DNA of 64,000 nucleotides from Actinophytocola xanthii (GTDB lineage Bacteria > Actinomycetota > Actinomycetes > Mycobacteriales > Pseudonocardiaceae), in contig NZ_MSIE01000016.1 of the NCBI RefSeq assembly GCF_001921205.1, positions 62,001-126,000 of the forward strand. The letters run 5' to 3'. The notes beneath the pieces are model-generated. The model ran no database searches. It was not told where the DNA came from and saw only the letters and a list, made by a program, of their open reading frames with translations. Shown here piece after piece: positions 1 through 9,106 of the stretch; the first letter of the stretch is position 1, and every line of letters begins with the position of its first letter. Both the position numbers and the translations under genes were made by a program.

Positions 1-998
1 CCCGGCAGGGCGGTGAGCTCCTGCCAGGTGGTCTCGGGGATGGGGATGCCGTCGCGCTCCCGCTCGCGGCGGACGCGCTCCTCGAGCTCGCCGGGGACGA
101 GGACCTCCTCGTGCCCCTCGGCGAGCGGGGTCTCGTTGAGCCGCCGGCAGAACTGCTCGGTCTGCTCGCGGAACCGCGCTGGGGGCAGGAACGCGGCGAT
201 GTCGAAGGCCATCAGCACGGTGCCGAAGCCGCCGCGGTACTCGGGCATGCTGCCGATCCCGGTGCCCGAGAGCAGCCCGCCCACGATCTCGATGAGGACG
301 GACAGGCCGTAGCCCTTGTGCCCGCCGAAGGGCAGCAGCACCCCGCCCGCGTAGAAGGCACCCGGGTCCGTGGAGGACCGGCCGGCCGCGTCGAGGACGA
401 GCCCTTCGGCCACCGGCTCCCCCCGGTCCCTGGCCACCGCGAGCTTGCCCTCCGCGACGCCCGAGGTGGCCCAGTCCATCACCACCGGCGCCCCCTGCTC
501 CCTGGGCACCGCCCAGGCCAGCGGGTTCGTGCCGAGCCGGCGCTCGCGGCCGCCGAAGGGAGCGACCGTGGCGTCGGCGTTGCCGAACGCGACGGCGACC
601 AGGTCGTGCTCGGCCAGTGCGCTCACGTACTCGCCGAGCCGCCCGACGTGGTTGCAGTCCCGGATCGCGGCGACCGCCGAGCCCCGGGTTCCGGCGAGCC
701 CGGTCAGCTCGCGCACCGCGTGGCTCGCCGCGATCTGCCCGAAGGCCCGCCGTCCGTGCACGACGACGGCGCCAGGACGGGTCGCCTCGGTCCTCGGCTC
801 GGCGCGGGGGTCGATCCGGCCCCCGCGCACGTCCTCGAGGTAGGGCCCGAGCCTTCGCACCCCGTGCGAGTCGTGGCCGAGGAGGTTGGACTCGACCAGC
901 GACCCGGCGACGATCTCGGCGTCCGCCTCGCTCGCCCCGGCGGCCACGAGGACCCGGACGGCCAGCGACCGCAGCTCCACGGCCGACACTCTTCTCAT
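1..998 (-). CDS. Ldh-family (malate/L-lactate/ureidoglycolate) oxidoreductase, 3' end cut off
   Basis: Reads leftward from ATG at 998 and stays open to the window edge, giving 332 residues of a family usually about 340-350 long. Only the last few residues should be missing. The N-terminus (RRVSAVELRSLAVRVLVAAG), then ESNLLGHDSHGVRRLGPYL, is the typical start of NAD(P)-dependent Ldh/YbiC/AllD-type 2-hydroxyacid dehydrogenases; the DSHG stretch carries the conserved His. The end (DGIPIPETTWQEL) matches the family C-terminus. These cytoplasmic enzymes oxidise small 2-hydroxyacids such as malate, L-lactate or ureidoglycolate. The substrate cannot be told here. It lies 103 bp downstream of an IclR gene on the same strand, with IclR-like repeats touching its start codon, so control by that regulator is likely. 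Confidence 0.85.
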   Translation of the reverse strand, partial: MRRVSAVELRSLAVRVLVAAGASEADAEIVAGSLVESNLLGHDSHGVRRLGPYLEDVRGGRIDPRAEPRTEATRPGAVVVHGRRAFGQIAASHAVRELTGLAGTRGSAVAAIRDCNHVGRLGEYVSALAEHDLVAVAFGNADATVAPFGGRERRLGTNPLAWAVPREQGAPVVMDWATSGVAEGKLAVARDRGEPVAEGLVLDAAGRSSTDPGAFYAGGVLLPFGGHKGYGLSVLIEIVGGLLSGTGIGSMPEYRGGFGTVLMAFDIAAFLPPARFREQTEQFCRRLNETPLAEGHEEVLVPGELEERVRRERERDGIPIPETTWQELTALP

Positions 999-1031
999 GC
1001 GTTCCACCTGACGGAATAGCGTTCCATCTGA
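999..1031. promoter_or_regulatory. Tandem repeat, candidate IclR-type operator
   Basis: Two near-identical 13-mers, GCGTTCCACCTGA (999-1011) and GCGTTCCATCTGA (1019-1031), lie exactly 20 bp apart and directly abut the Ldh-family start codon. Between them GGAA (1013-1016) and TTCC (1022-1025) form an inverted repeat. IclR proteins usually bind short GGAA/TTCC-type palindromes, and an IclR gene is immediately upstream. The structure is seen; binding by this regulator is inferred. Confidence 0.5.
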
Positions 1032-1101
1032 TTGCGGGCATCTTGCCACGAAACTCCGACCCTGTGAAGCCGGTCACAGATCGCTTGGGTGCGGCGGACC
1101 C

Positions 1102-1842
1102 TCAGTAGGCGCCGAGGGCGAGCGAGACCTCGCTCGCCGCCGCGCGGACCAGCGCGGGCAGCTCGTCGGCTGCGGTGGTCAGGTCGACCAGGGAGGCCGC
1201 GGACACCGCGCCGAGCACCTCGCCGGTGTGGTCGAACACGGCGGCCCCCACGGCGTGCACGCCGGCCTCGTTCTCCTCGTGGTCCTCCGCGTAGCCGCGT
1301 TCCCGCACCCTGCGCAGGTCACCGAGCAAAGCCTCCTCGTCGGTGAGCGTGTGCGGGGTGCGCTGGGGCAGGCCCGTGCGGCCCACGACCGCGCGGACCT
1401 CGGCGTCCGACATCGCGGCCAGGATGGCCTTGCCGATCGAGGTGCAGTGCAGCCGCAGGCTCATGCCGACGCGCGAGGCCAGGTGGTAGGGCTTGGCGCC
1501 TTCGACCTTCGCCACGTAGACCGCCTCGTCGCCGGACAGCAGTGCCAGGTGCACGGTCCACCCCGTCCGCTCCTGGAGATCGCTCAGGATCGGGCGGACC
1601 TGGTCGGCGATGTCCAGGCGCTGCAGGAACCGACCGGCCAGACTGAGAATCCGCGGGCCGCCGACGTAGCTGCCCCGGCCGTCGGTGCGCGCGAAGCCGT
1701 GCCGCACCAGCGTCTGCAGGATCCGGTGGACAGTGGGCTTGGGGAGCCGGCAGGCGGCGGCGAGGTCGGCGATGCGGTCGTGCTCGGCGAGCGCCTCGAG
1801 GACGCTGAGCGTCTTGTCCGCGGCCGACAGCGCCTCACCCAT
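1102..1842 (-). CDS. IclR-family transcriptional regulator
   Basis: 246 residues from ATG 1842 (MGEALSAADKTLSVLEAL). An upstream in-frame ATG at 1890 would overlap the divergent gene and is less likely. The N-terminal winged helix (about 1-70) contains the family pattern IADLAAACRLPKPTVHRILQ. The C-terminal IclR effector domain (about 85-240) includes GMSLRLHCTSIGKAILA and EENEAGVHAVGAAVFDHTG. Such regulators sense small organic acids or aromatics and usually control the neighbouring catabolic gene. Here that is the Ldh-family oxidoreductase downstream, and perhaps the divergent PLP enzyme 46 bp away. Confidence 0.9.
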   Translation of the reverse strand: MGEALSAADKTLSVLEALAEHDRIADLAAACRLPKPTVHRILQTLVRHGFARTDGRGSYVGGPRILSLAGRFLQRLDIADQVRPILSDLQERTGWTVHLALLSGDEAVYVAKVEGAKPYHLASRVGMSLRLHCTSIGKAILAAMSDAEVRAVVGRTGLPQRTPHTLTDEEALLGDLRRVRERGYAEDHEENEAGVHAVGAAVFDHTGEVLGAVSAASLVDLTTAADELPALVRAAASEVSLALGAY

Positions 1843-1888
1843 AACCCCTAATGTAGGTGAGGAGCGATCACCGGCGGTGGAGGCGAGC

Positions 1889-3094
1889 ATGAGCTACGAC
1901 GTGGCCGAGGTCCGGGCCCGGTTCCCGGCACTGGCCGAGGGGGCCGCGCACTTCGACGGCCCGGGTGGCTCCCAGACGCCGGACGCGGTGGCCGAGGCGG
2001 TCGCCGGGGTGCTGCGCTCGGCTGTGGCCAACCGCGGCCGGGTGACCCGGGCCGAGCGCCGGGCCGACGACATCGTCCTCGCGGCCCGCCAGGCGGCGGC
2101 CGACCTGGTCGGCGGGGTGCCCGACGGGGTGGTGTTCGGGCACAGCATGACCCAGCTGACCTACGACTTCGCCCGGACCCTCGCCAAGAACTGGGGTCCC
2201 GGCGACGAGGTCGTGGTGACCCGCCTGGACCACGACGCGAACGTCCGCCCCTGGGTGCAGGCGGCCACCGCGGTCGGTGCCGCCGTGCACTGGGCCGGCT
2301 TCGACCGCGAGTCCGGGGTGCTCTCGGTGGCCGACGTGGCAGCGGCGATCTCGCCCCGTACCCGCCTGGTCGCCGTCACCGCCGCGTCGAACCTGCTCGG
2401 CAGCCGCCCGGCGGTCGCCGAGATCGCCGCGGCCGCCCGCGCGGTCGGCGGCCTGACCTACGTCGACGGGGTGCACCTGACCGCCCACGATCTGGTCTCG
2501 GTCGAGGAGCTCGGCGCCGACTTCTACGCGTGCTCGCCCTACAAGTTCCTCGGCCCGCACCTCGGGTTCCTGCACGCCGCGCCGGAGCTGCTCGAACAGC
2601 TTCACCCGGACAAGCTGCTGCCGGCCACCGACGCGGTGCCCGAGCGCTTCGAGTTCGGCACGCTGCCCTACGAGGCCCTCGCCGGCACCACGGCGGCGAT
2701 CGACTTCCTGGCCGACCTCGTCCCGGCCGACGGTTCCCGCCGCGAGCGGCTGACCGCATCGCTCACCGCGCTCGCCACACACGAGGCCGAGCTGCTGTCC
2801 CGGCTGGACAAGGGGTTGGCCGCGATCCCCGGGGTGACCCGGTTCGGGGACCCGAACCGCCCGCGCACCCCGACAGTGCTGTTCACCGTCGACGGCGTGC
2901 CTCCGGCGGAGGTCCACCGCCGGCTCGCCGAGCGGAACGTCAACGCCCCCGCCGGCACCTTCTACGCGCTGGAGTGCGCCCGCTGGCTGGGCATCGCCGA
3001 TACCGGCGCCGTCCGCGCCGGCATCGCCCCGTACACCGACGAATCCGATGTGGACCGGCTGCTGGCCGGCGTCACCGAGATCACCGGGTCCTGA
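1889..3094 (+). CDS. Cysteine-desulfurase-like class V aminotransferase
   Basis: 401 residues from ATG 1889. Class V PLP fold: the lysine expected to hold PLP is K219 in SPYKFLGPH, preceded by the cofactor-binding aspartate region TYVDGVHLTAHD. The whole length matches the SufS-like 'cysteine desulfurase-like protein' subfamily, which opens with FPAL..G.AHFDGPGGSQTP. True cysteine desulfurases supply sulfur for Fe-S clusters or thiolation. This subfamily lies outside the main suf and isc operons and its real substrate is unclear. No Suf partner is nearby. It is divergent from the IclR gene, so the two may share a promoter region. Confidence 0.85.
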   Translation: MSYDVAEVRARFPALAEGAAHFDGPGGSQTPDAVAEAVAGVLRSAVANRGRVTRAERRADDIVLAARQAAADLVGGVPDGVVFGHSMTQLTYDFARTLAKNWGPGDEVVVTRLDHDANVRPWVQAATAVGAAVHWAGFDRESGVLSVADVAAAISPRTRLVAVTAASNLLGSRPAVAEIAAAARAVGGLTYVDGVHLTAHDLVSVEELGADFYACSPYKFLGPHLGFLHAAPELLEQLHPDKLLPATDAVPERFEFGTLPYEALAGTTAAIDFLADLVPADGSRRERLTASLTALATHEAELLSRLDKGLAAIPGVTRFGDPNRPRTPTVLFTVDGVPPAEVHRRLAERNVNAPAGTFYALECARWLGIADTGAVRAGIAPYTDESDVDRLLAGVTEITGS

Positions 3095-3248
3095 GCGGGC
3101 GCGGCGGCGGTACGCTGAGCCGATCGGAGCGGAGACGGACCCGCCCCGGCCACCCGGAAACGGCTCGACGACGCCGAACACCGCACGAGCCGTGCCGGAT
3201 GGCCAGTGTGCGCGCCGGGACAGCGACAGCCGGGGGTGGGGCGACACC

Positions 3249-6200
3249 GTGACCAGCGAGACCGACGCCGGCCGGCGGCGCATGCGCACGCTCGGCGACC
3301 TCGCCCAGCGGATCGCCGGGTGTACCGAGGTCGACCAGGTCGGAGCGGTCGCGGCCAGCACGCTCGCCGCCGACCCTGCGGACCTCCCGTTCGCCCAGGT
3401 CTACCTGTGCCAGGGCGCCGATCTGCGGCTGGTTGCCGTGGTACCGGACAGCGGCATCCCGGCCACCGCACCGCCGGCGCTGACCGAGGTGCTCACCGAG
3501 GAGCTGCCGACCACCCTGCCCGCCGGGCTGTTCACCGACGTCGCCGAGCCTGGGGCACGGGCACTCGCCCTGCCGCTGGCCGACGGACCGGACGTGCTGG
3601 GCGTGCTCGTGGCCGGGCTCAACCCGCACCTCGAGCTCGCCGGGGCCTACCGCGAGTTCCTCGACCTGCTCGCCGCGGCGCTGGCCGCCGGGATCCAGAA
3701 CGCCGCGGCACACCAGGCGGGACGCCAGCGCATCGAGGTCCTCGAGGAGCTCGACCGGGCCAAGACCGATCTGTTCGCCAACGCCAGCCACGAGCTGCGC
3801 ACACCGCTGACCCTGGTTTCCGCGCCGGCCGAGGAGGCGCTCGCGGACACCGACGACCCGCTGCCGCCCGCACAGCGCGAGCGCATCCGGCTGGTCCGCC
3901 GCAACGCGGCCCGGTTGCGGCGGCTGCTCAACAACATCCTCGACTTCACCCGCATCTCCGGCGGCGGCCTGCGGGCCGACCTGGTCGCCACCGAGCTCGC
4001 CGAGCTGACCAGCGCGGTCGCCGCCGCGTTCGCGCCCGCCGTGGAGCGGGGCGGGCTGCGGTTCAACGTCGACTGCCCGCCGCTGCCGCGGATGGTGTTC
4101 GTCGACCGCGAGATGTGGGAGCGGATCGTGCTGAACCTGCTCTCCAACGCGCTCAAGTTCACGCTCGCCGGCTCGATCACGATCCGGCTCGCCGGCGACG
4201 ACGACGTGGTGCGGCTGACCGTGGAGGACACCGGCATCGGGATCCCGGAGGACCAGATCCCCCTGGTGTTCCAGCGGTTCCACCGGGTCCAGGGCAACGT
4301 CGGGCGCACCAGGGAGGGCGCCGGGATCGGCCTGGCGCTGGTGCACGAGCTGGTCGGCCTGCACGGCGGCACGGTGTCGTTGGCCAGCGAGGCCGGCAGC
4401 GGCAGCACCTTCGAGGTGCGCATCCCCTACGGCTCCGGCGCGATGACCTCCGCCGCACCGGAGCCGGCGTGGGTGCGGGAGGTGCACCTCGCCGAGGCGC
4501 TGGGCTGGATGCCCGACTCGCCCGCACCGCCGGTGGGTCCCGGTGCCGCCGCCCCGGTGCTCGTCGTCGAGGACAACGCCGAGCTGCGCGGGTACCTCGT
4601 CCGCCTGTTAAGCCCTCAATGGGCCGTCCGGTCGGCGGCAGACGGCGAGGCGGCCCTCGCCCTGGCCAAGGCGGTGAAGCCGGCGCTGGTGCTCACCGAC
4701 GTCGGCATGCCGCACATGGACGGGCTGGCGCTGCTCAACGCCCTGCGCGAGGACCCGGCGACCCAGGACGTGCCGATCATCCTGCTCTCCGCCCAGGCGG
4801 GCGCGGAAGCCACCGCGAACGCCCTGCACGCCGGGGCCGACGACTACCTGGTCAAGCCGTTCTCCTCGGTGGAGCTGCTGGCCAGGGTGCGCTCCACGAT
4901 CGAGCTGGCCCGGCTGCGGGCGCACCACAGCGAGCGGGAGGCGGTCCAGGCCCGGTTCGCCACGCGGCTCGCCGGCGCCACCGACGTGGGTGAGGTGCTG
5001 GCGATCGCCGGCGAGCACCTGGGCGCGTCCTGGCGCACGAGCTCGGTGGTCGTCGCCAGCTGGTCGGCGACCGGGCACCCCACCGTGGTCCAGGGACCGA
5101 CCTGGGAGGCGCTGCCCGCCCATATCCGGGAGGTGCTGGGCGAGCTGCGCCGGCACGTCGGGCCGGCCGTGCTCGCCCGGCCGGCGGACCCGCTCACCGG
5201 GGAGGGCGCCGGGATCGGGGCGACGGTCGAGGTGGTCGGCGACGACACGGCGGTCTGGCTCGAGCTGCCCGCCACCCACGCGGTGACCAGCGCCGACCGC
5301 GACCTGCTCCGCGCGTTGGGGGCACAGCTCGGGCTCGCGCTCAGCCGCGCCCGCTCCTACCAGCAGCAGCGGACCGTCGCGGTCACCCTGCAGCGGTCCA
5401 TCCTCGGTCCGGCCAGCCCGCCGGGGCGCGGGTTCGCGGTCCGCTACGAGCCGGCACACCGACCGCTGGAGGTGGGGGGCGACTGGTACGACATCGTTGA
5501 CCTGCCCGACGGGGGCACCGGTCTGGTGGTCGGCGACTGCGTCGGACGAGGCCTGCCAGCGGCGGCCGTGATGGGACAGCTGCGCAGCGCCTGCCGCGCG
5601 CTGCTGCTCCAGGACACCAGCCCTGCCCAGGTGCTCAGCGTGCTGGACGGCTTCGCCGGGATGCTCGAGGGCGGTCTCTGTACGACGGTGCTCTGCGCCT
5701 ACCTGTCCCCGACCGGGACGCTGACCTACAGCTCGGCCGGGCACCCGCCGGGCATTCTCATCGACGTCGACGGCGTCCCCACACTGCTCGACCGGGCGAC
5801 CTCGGTCCCCCTCGCCGTCCGGGGCAGAAACCCCCGGCGGGAGGCCACGGTGTCGCTCACCCCGGGCTCCACGCTGATGCTCTACACCGACGGCCTGGTG
5901 GAACGCTCCGGCGTGGTGATCGACACCGGCATCGAGGCGGTGGTGTCGGTCCTCGCCGCCGGCCGGCGGATGCCCGAGGAGGCGCTGGTGGACCGGGTCC
6001 TCGGCGCCGCCAGCTCGCGGATCGGCAGCGACGACGTCGCCGTCCTGCTCTACCGGCACGCAGCGAAGGGCACCGCCCGGTTCGCCCGCTCGTTCCCGGC
6101 CGATGCGACGGAGTTGCGTCCGGCCCGGCTCGCGCTCCAGGCCTGGCTCGCCGCCAGGGAGGTCGACCAGGACGTGGTCGAGCGTGCGGTCCTGGCCGCC

Positions 6201-6473
6201 GCCGAGGCGTGGACCAACGCCGCCGAGCACGGCTACGGCCTGGACCGCGGATGCACCGTCTACACGACGGCCACCGTGCACGAGGGCACGTTGGAGATCG
6301 CCGTGTCCGACCTCGGCGGCTGGCGGACGCCCGGGCCACCGTCCAACCGGGGCCGCGGCATCCTGCTCATGAAGGGGCTCTGCGACACGGTCGCGATCGA
6401 GGCGACCGAGGAAGGGACGACGGTCCACCTGACGCTCTCGACCACCGCGCCGAATGACGAGGCGAAGACCTGA
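3249..6473 (+). CDS. Hybrid sensor kinase-receiver-GAF-PP2C-RsbW-like signalling protein
   Basis: 1074 residues from GTG 3249, behind a G-rich ribosome site. Order: N-terminal GAF-like sensor (about 1-160); HisKA with phospho-His H181 in FANASHELRTPL; HATPase_c (about 280-400, VEDTGIGIPEDQIPLVFQRF); receiver with phospho-Asp D484 (LTDVGMPHMDG) and conserved K536; second GAF (about 570-690); SpoIIE-type PP2C phosphatase (about 720-920, EVGGDWYDIVDLPDG and MLYTDGLVERSG); and a terminal RsbW-like ATPase (about 940-1070, AAEAWTNAAEHGYG). No membrane segment is seen, so it is probably cytosolic. It joins two-component signalling to a partner-switch phosphatase and kinase in one chain. The adjacent STAS protein is the natural phosphatase substrate. 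No sigma factor is in this window. Confidence 0.9.
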   Translation: MTSETDAGRRRMRTLGDLAQRIAGCTEVDQVGAVAASTLAADPADLPFAQVYLCQGADLRLVAVVPDSGIPATAPPALTEVLTEELPTTLPAGLFTDVAEPGARALALPLADGPDVLGVLVAGLNPHLELAGAYREFLDLLAAALAAGIQNAAAHQAGRQRIEVLEELDRAKTDLFANASHELRTPLTLVSAPAEEALADTDDPLPPAQRERIRLVRRNAARLRRLLNNILDFTRISGGGLRADLVATELAELTSAVAAAFAPAVERGGLRFNVDCPPLPRMVFVDREMWERIVLNLLSNALKFTLAGSITIRLAGDDDVVRLTVEDTGIGIPEDQIPLVFQRFHRVQGNVGRTREGAGIGLALVHELVGLHGGTVSLASEAGSGSTFEVRIPYGSGAMTSAAPEPAWVREVHLAEALGWMPDSPAPPVGPGAAAPVLVVEDNAELRGYLVRLLSPQWAVRSAADGEAALALAKAVKPALVLTDVGMPHMDGLALLNALREDPATQDVPIILLSAQAGAEATANALHAGADDYLVKPFSSVELLARVRSTIELARLRAHHSEREAVQARFATRLAGATDVGEVLAIAGEHLGASWRTSSVVVASWSATGHPTVVQGPTWEALPAHIREVLGELRRHVGPAVLARPADPLTGEGAGIGATVEVVGDDTAVWLELPATHAVTSADRDLLRALGAQLGLALSRARSYQQQRTVAVTLQRSILGPASPPGRGFAVRYEPAHRPLEVGGDWYDIVDLPDGGTGLVVGDCVGRGLPAAAVMGQLRSACRALLLQDTSPAQVLSVLDGFAGMLEGGLCTTVLCAYLSPTGTLTYSSAGHPPGILIDVDGVPTLLDRATSVPLAVRGRNPRREATVSLTPGSTLMLYTDGLVERSGVVIDTGIEAVVSVLAAGRRMPEEALVDRVLGAASSRIGSDDVAVLLYRHAAKGTARFARSFPADATELRPARLALQAWLAAREVDQDVVERAVLAAAEAWTNAAEHGYGLDRGCTVYTTATVHEGTLEIAVSDLGGWRTPGPPSNRGRGILLMKGLCDTVAIEATEEGTTVHLTLSTTAPNDEAKT

Positions 6474-6488
6474 GCGAGGGCGGGGCGG

Positions 6489-6854
6489 CTACTCCGCGGC
6501 CCTGGTCGCCAGGGCTTCGTCGAGGCTCCCGTGCATCGAGAACACCTCGTCCAGGGCGGTGACCTGGATCGCCCGGGGCACGACGGTCCCGGTCGCGACC
6601 AGCGCGAGCTGGCCGCCGCGCTCCAGGCACTGGTTGTTGAGCTCGACCAGCAGGGCGAGTCCGGCCGATCCGATGAAGGTCAGCCCCGAGAGGTCGACGA
6701 CCAGCGGCGACGGCGGGGGCGACGCCTCGGTCACGCCCTCCAGGCGCTCGCGCAGCACCGGCACCGTGGCCAGGTCCAACTCGCCACCAACCGACACCAC
6801 GACCGCGCTTCCGCGGGAGTCGATGTCCACGGTGAGCAGATCCGAGGAACCCAC
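6489..6854 (-). CDS. STAS-domain anti-sigma factor antagonist
   Basis: 121 residues from GTG 6854, with GGAGG five bases upstream. A single STAS domain covers almost the whole chain. The phosphorylation site expected from SpoIIAA/RsbV is S63 in LTFIGSAGLALL, after VVDLSGL. Dephosphorylated STAS proteins bind anti-sigma kinases and free the sigma factor. It is convergent with the hybrid protein carrying both a PP2C phosphatase and an RsbW-like ATPase, which suggests that protein acts on S63. The pairing is inferred from position and domain logic. Confidence 0.9.
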   Translation of the reverse strand: MGSSDLLTVDIDSRGSAVVVSVGGELDLATVPVLRERLEGVTEASPPPSPLVVDLSGLTFIGSAGLALLVELNNQCLERGGQLALVATGTVVPRAIQVTALDEVFSMHGSLDEALATRAAE

Positions 6855-6977
6855 TGCGCCTCCAGTCGAGTCACGAGACCGGCGGCTAGCCTACAAACCC
6901 TCATCCGGATGTCGGTGCCAGGTCCCGCGAACGGCGGCGCCGGCGGGATCACCCGCCGGCGCCGGTCGCTGTGGAGC

Positions 6978-7217
6978 TCATCGGTCCTGGTGGGACCGTT
7001 CTCTCGCCTCGTGCAGGTCGGCCTCGGCGCGCGCCCGGTCGGCGGCGGCCTCCTTCTCGGCGACCTCGCGCTGCGCGGCGGCCTTGTCCTGCTGGGCCTG
7101 TCCCTCGCGGACCTTGGAGTCGTCGCCGACGATCGCGCCGGCCGCTTCCTTGAACCTGCCCTTGATCTCCTCGACGGCGCCCTTGACGCCCTCGGACGGA
7201 CCGCTCCTGTCAGACAC
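6978..7217 (-). CDS. CsbD-family general stress protein
   Basis: 79 residues. The start is the second of two adjacent GTG codons (7217), chosen because GGAGGAGG lies five bases upstream; the first GTG would be only two bases from it. The core SEGVKGAVEEIKGRFKEAAGAIVGDD is the CsbD/YjbJ signature, followed by an Ala/Glu/Arg-rich helical tail. CsbD proteins are small, highly charged proteins induced by general stress (sigma-B in Bacillus); their biochemical role is unknown. Lying next to a partner-switch regulator, it is a plausible target of that pathway. Confidence 0.85.
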   Translation of the reverse strand: MSDRSGPSEGVKGAVEEIKGRFKEAAGAIVGDDSKVREGQAQQDKAAAQREVAEKEAAADRARAEADLHEARERSHQDR

Positions 7218-7275
7218 CACGTCCTCCTCCGGGTCGACAGATCCTGCTGGTCGAGAGGTACCCCGGAGAGCGGGG

Positions 7276-7770
7276 TCACGAAACCAGCGCGTCGATCTGC
7301 TCCCGGAGGATGTCCATGTGTCCGGCATGGCGGGCCGTCTCCTCTACGAGGTGGGCGAGCAGCCAGCGCACCGACACCGCCCCCCGTGAGTAGTGCGGCA
7401 CCTCCTCGTCTAGTTCGTGGCGGGCGACGGTCGCCCGCGAGCCCGCGCACACCGCCCGGTAGTCGTCCAGGAGCGACTCGACGGTGTCCTCAGGGCCCAC
7501 GGTGAACTCCCAGTCCCGCTCGTGGTCGCGCCGGTTGTCCCCCGTGCGGGCCCCGAGCACCTGGTGGAACCATCCGAACTCGACCCACCGGAGGTGCTTG
7601 ACGACCCCGCCGAGCGTGGTCAGCGACGGGACCAACCGACGTCGGGCGTCGACCTCGGACACGCCGCTCAGCCGATCGACGACGGCGTCCCGGTGGACGT
7701 CGAGGTAGCGCTCGAGCACAACCCGTTCCGAACCGGTGTAGAACGTGTCCTCAGCTGCTGGATGGCTCAT
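7276..7770 (-). CDS. DinB/DUF664-family protein
   Basis: 164 residues from ATG 7770. It has the four-helix DinB/YfiT fold of the DUF664 branch: LERYLDVHRDAVVDRLSGVSEVDARRRLVPSLTTLGGVVKHL, W.EFGWFHQVL, and a C-terminal HLVEETARHAGHMDILREQID. The histidines in VKHL, ARHAGH and the first helix are the usual divalent-metal ligands. Many family members are metal-dependent thiol transferases using mycothiol or bacillithiol; others have no known function. Its stop lies 9 bp from the start of the next minus-strand region, and no partner suggests a substrate. Confidence 0.85.
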   Translation of the reverse strand: MSHPAAEDTFYTGSERVVLERYLDVHRDAVVDRLSGVSEVDARRRLVPSLTTLGGVVKHLRWVEFGWFHQVLGARTGDNRRDHERDWEFTVGPEDTVESLLDDYRAVCAGSRATVARHELDEEVPHYSRGAVSVRWLLAHLVEETARHAGHMDILREQIDALVS

Positions 7771-7779
7771 GCCGGCACC

Positions 7780-9000
7780 CTACGCCGTCGGTCCAACCCG
7801 TTCGGGCTTCGTCTGGTAGGCGGCGGTGAACAGGAGATTCTCCAGGGCACGCAGGCTCTCCTCGACCGGCACGAGGGTCGTGTCGGAGTGCAGCGTGACC
7901 TCCCCCCGGCCGATCGTGAGGTGGCAACCGCCGACCGGACGGGGACCGGCCGGCGGCGGTTCGTGGTGACCCAGCGGCCGGTCGTCGACCCGGGCGAACA
8001 CCCCGCCGCCGACGGCCTTCGCGAGCCGGTCCGGGTCGTAGCGGCCGAAGCGGTGCGAGCGCACGACAGCCCGCCAGGTCTGCTGGACGAGGTCGCCGAA
8101 CGCGGGGACGGCGAGGTCCAGCACGACCAGCCCGTCCTGCGCGATCGCGGCCACCACGTCGCGCCGGTCGGGGTAGAACCGGTTGGTCACGACAGTGCGC
8201 ACGGCGACCGTCCGCTCGCCGGTCACCGTCCCGAACACCGCCGCGGCCGCGGCCAGGAAGACCGTCGACTGGCGCACGCCGTGCCGCTCGGCGATCGCGT
8301 GCGCGGCGTTGCCGAGCGCGACCGAGCGCAGGGTGACCGCCGTCGGTTCGCCGGCCGGCGCGGTGACCGGCGCTACCCGGCGCAGTTCGCTGGTCCAGAA
8401 CCGGATCGCGCGGTCGGTGAGGTCGCCGGCCGTGCGCTGCTGCTCGGCGTCGTCGGCGGGCTGGGCCGCCGACCGGACCGGCAGCGCGCCGCGCAGCAGC
8501 AGCCCCAGGTCCTTCACCACGAGCTCGATGCCGTGGTCGTCGACCGCGAGCGGGCTGCACACCAGCACCACGTGGCGCACGATGTTCTCCGCCACCACGA
8601 CCGCCACCCGCAGCGGCCACTCCCCGACGTGGTTGAAGGGCGCGGCGACCAACCGGGTCCTGGCGTCCACCGCGCTCGCCTCGGCCTCCTCGACCGAGCA
8701 CTCCAGCACCTCGACCGGCAGGGTCCCGCCCTCGGACACCTGCTGGCGGACCAGCTCGGCGACGCCGTCGGCCAGGTCCGCCGGCAGCTCCTCGGGCCGC
8801 TCGGGACCGATCAGCCGGGTGCGCAACGCCTCGTGCCGGCCGACCAACGCGGCGACCGCGTCGGCGGCCAGGGGGAGCAGCACCGGTGGGGTGGCGACCA
8901 CCCGGGCGAGGTTGAGCGCACTTCGCTGCCGCATGACGTGCCGCTGGCCCCAGGTGAGCGGCGCGACGACGCCCCGCTCACCCGTGAACACGATCTTCAT
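7780..9000 (-). CDS. Stand-alone condensation-fold protein lacking the HHxxxDG motif
   Basis: 406 residues from ATG 9000 (MKIVFTGERG); in-frame codons further upstream look like leader. The N-terminus has the C1-like LTWGQRHVMRQ and a perfect C2-like GRHEALRTRL, as in NRPS condensation and PapA-type acyltransferase domains. The catalytic HHxxxDG site is replaced by SPLAVDDHG (both histidines gone), so normal condensation chemistry is unlikely. A TVVTNRF stretch may match the C5 region. No adenylation or carrier domain is nearby. It is 106 bp downstream of an MMPL exporter gene on the same strand. It may be an atypical acyltransferase or a non-catalytic accessory protein. Confidence 0.65.
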   Translation of the reverse strand: MKIVFTGERGVVAPLTWGQRHVMRQRSALNLARVVATPPVLLPLAADAVAALVGRHEALRTRLIGPERPEELPADLADGVAELVRQQVSEGGTLPVEVLECSVEEAEASAVDARTRLVAAPFNHVGEWPLRVAVVVAENIVRHVVLVCSPLAVDDHGIELVVKDLGLLLRGALPVRSAAQPADDAEQQRTAGDLTDRAIRFWTSELRRVAPVTAPAGEPTAVTLRSVALGNAAHAIAERHGVRQSTVFLAAAAAVFGTVTGERTVAVRTVVTNRFYPDRRDVVAAIAQDGLVVLDLAVPAFGDLVQQTWRAVVRSHRFGRYDPDRLAKAVGGGVFARVDDRPLGHHEPPPAGPRPVGGCHLTIGRGEVTLHSDTTLVPVEESLRALENLLFTAAYQTKPERVGPTA

Positions 9001-9106
9001 CTGACCTGACCTTCGCGGCGCGTTGCCGAAGAGGAACCCGGACGGCGCCGGAGTCTGGCACGGGCGGATCACGTGAACAAGAGACCGTCCGGGTGGTCAC
9101 GCGTGA

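Noticed and set aside
1060-1090. A GTCACAGATCGC match to the 15654 repeat
   Set aside because: Only 12 bases match and there is no ATG or ribosome site of the micro-ORF type here.
7780-9000. Possible non-ribosomal peptide synthetase cluster
   Set aside because: There is only one condensation-like protein without catalytic histidines, and no adenylation or carrier domain nearby.
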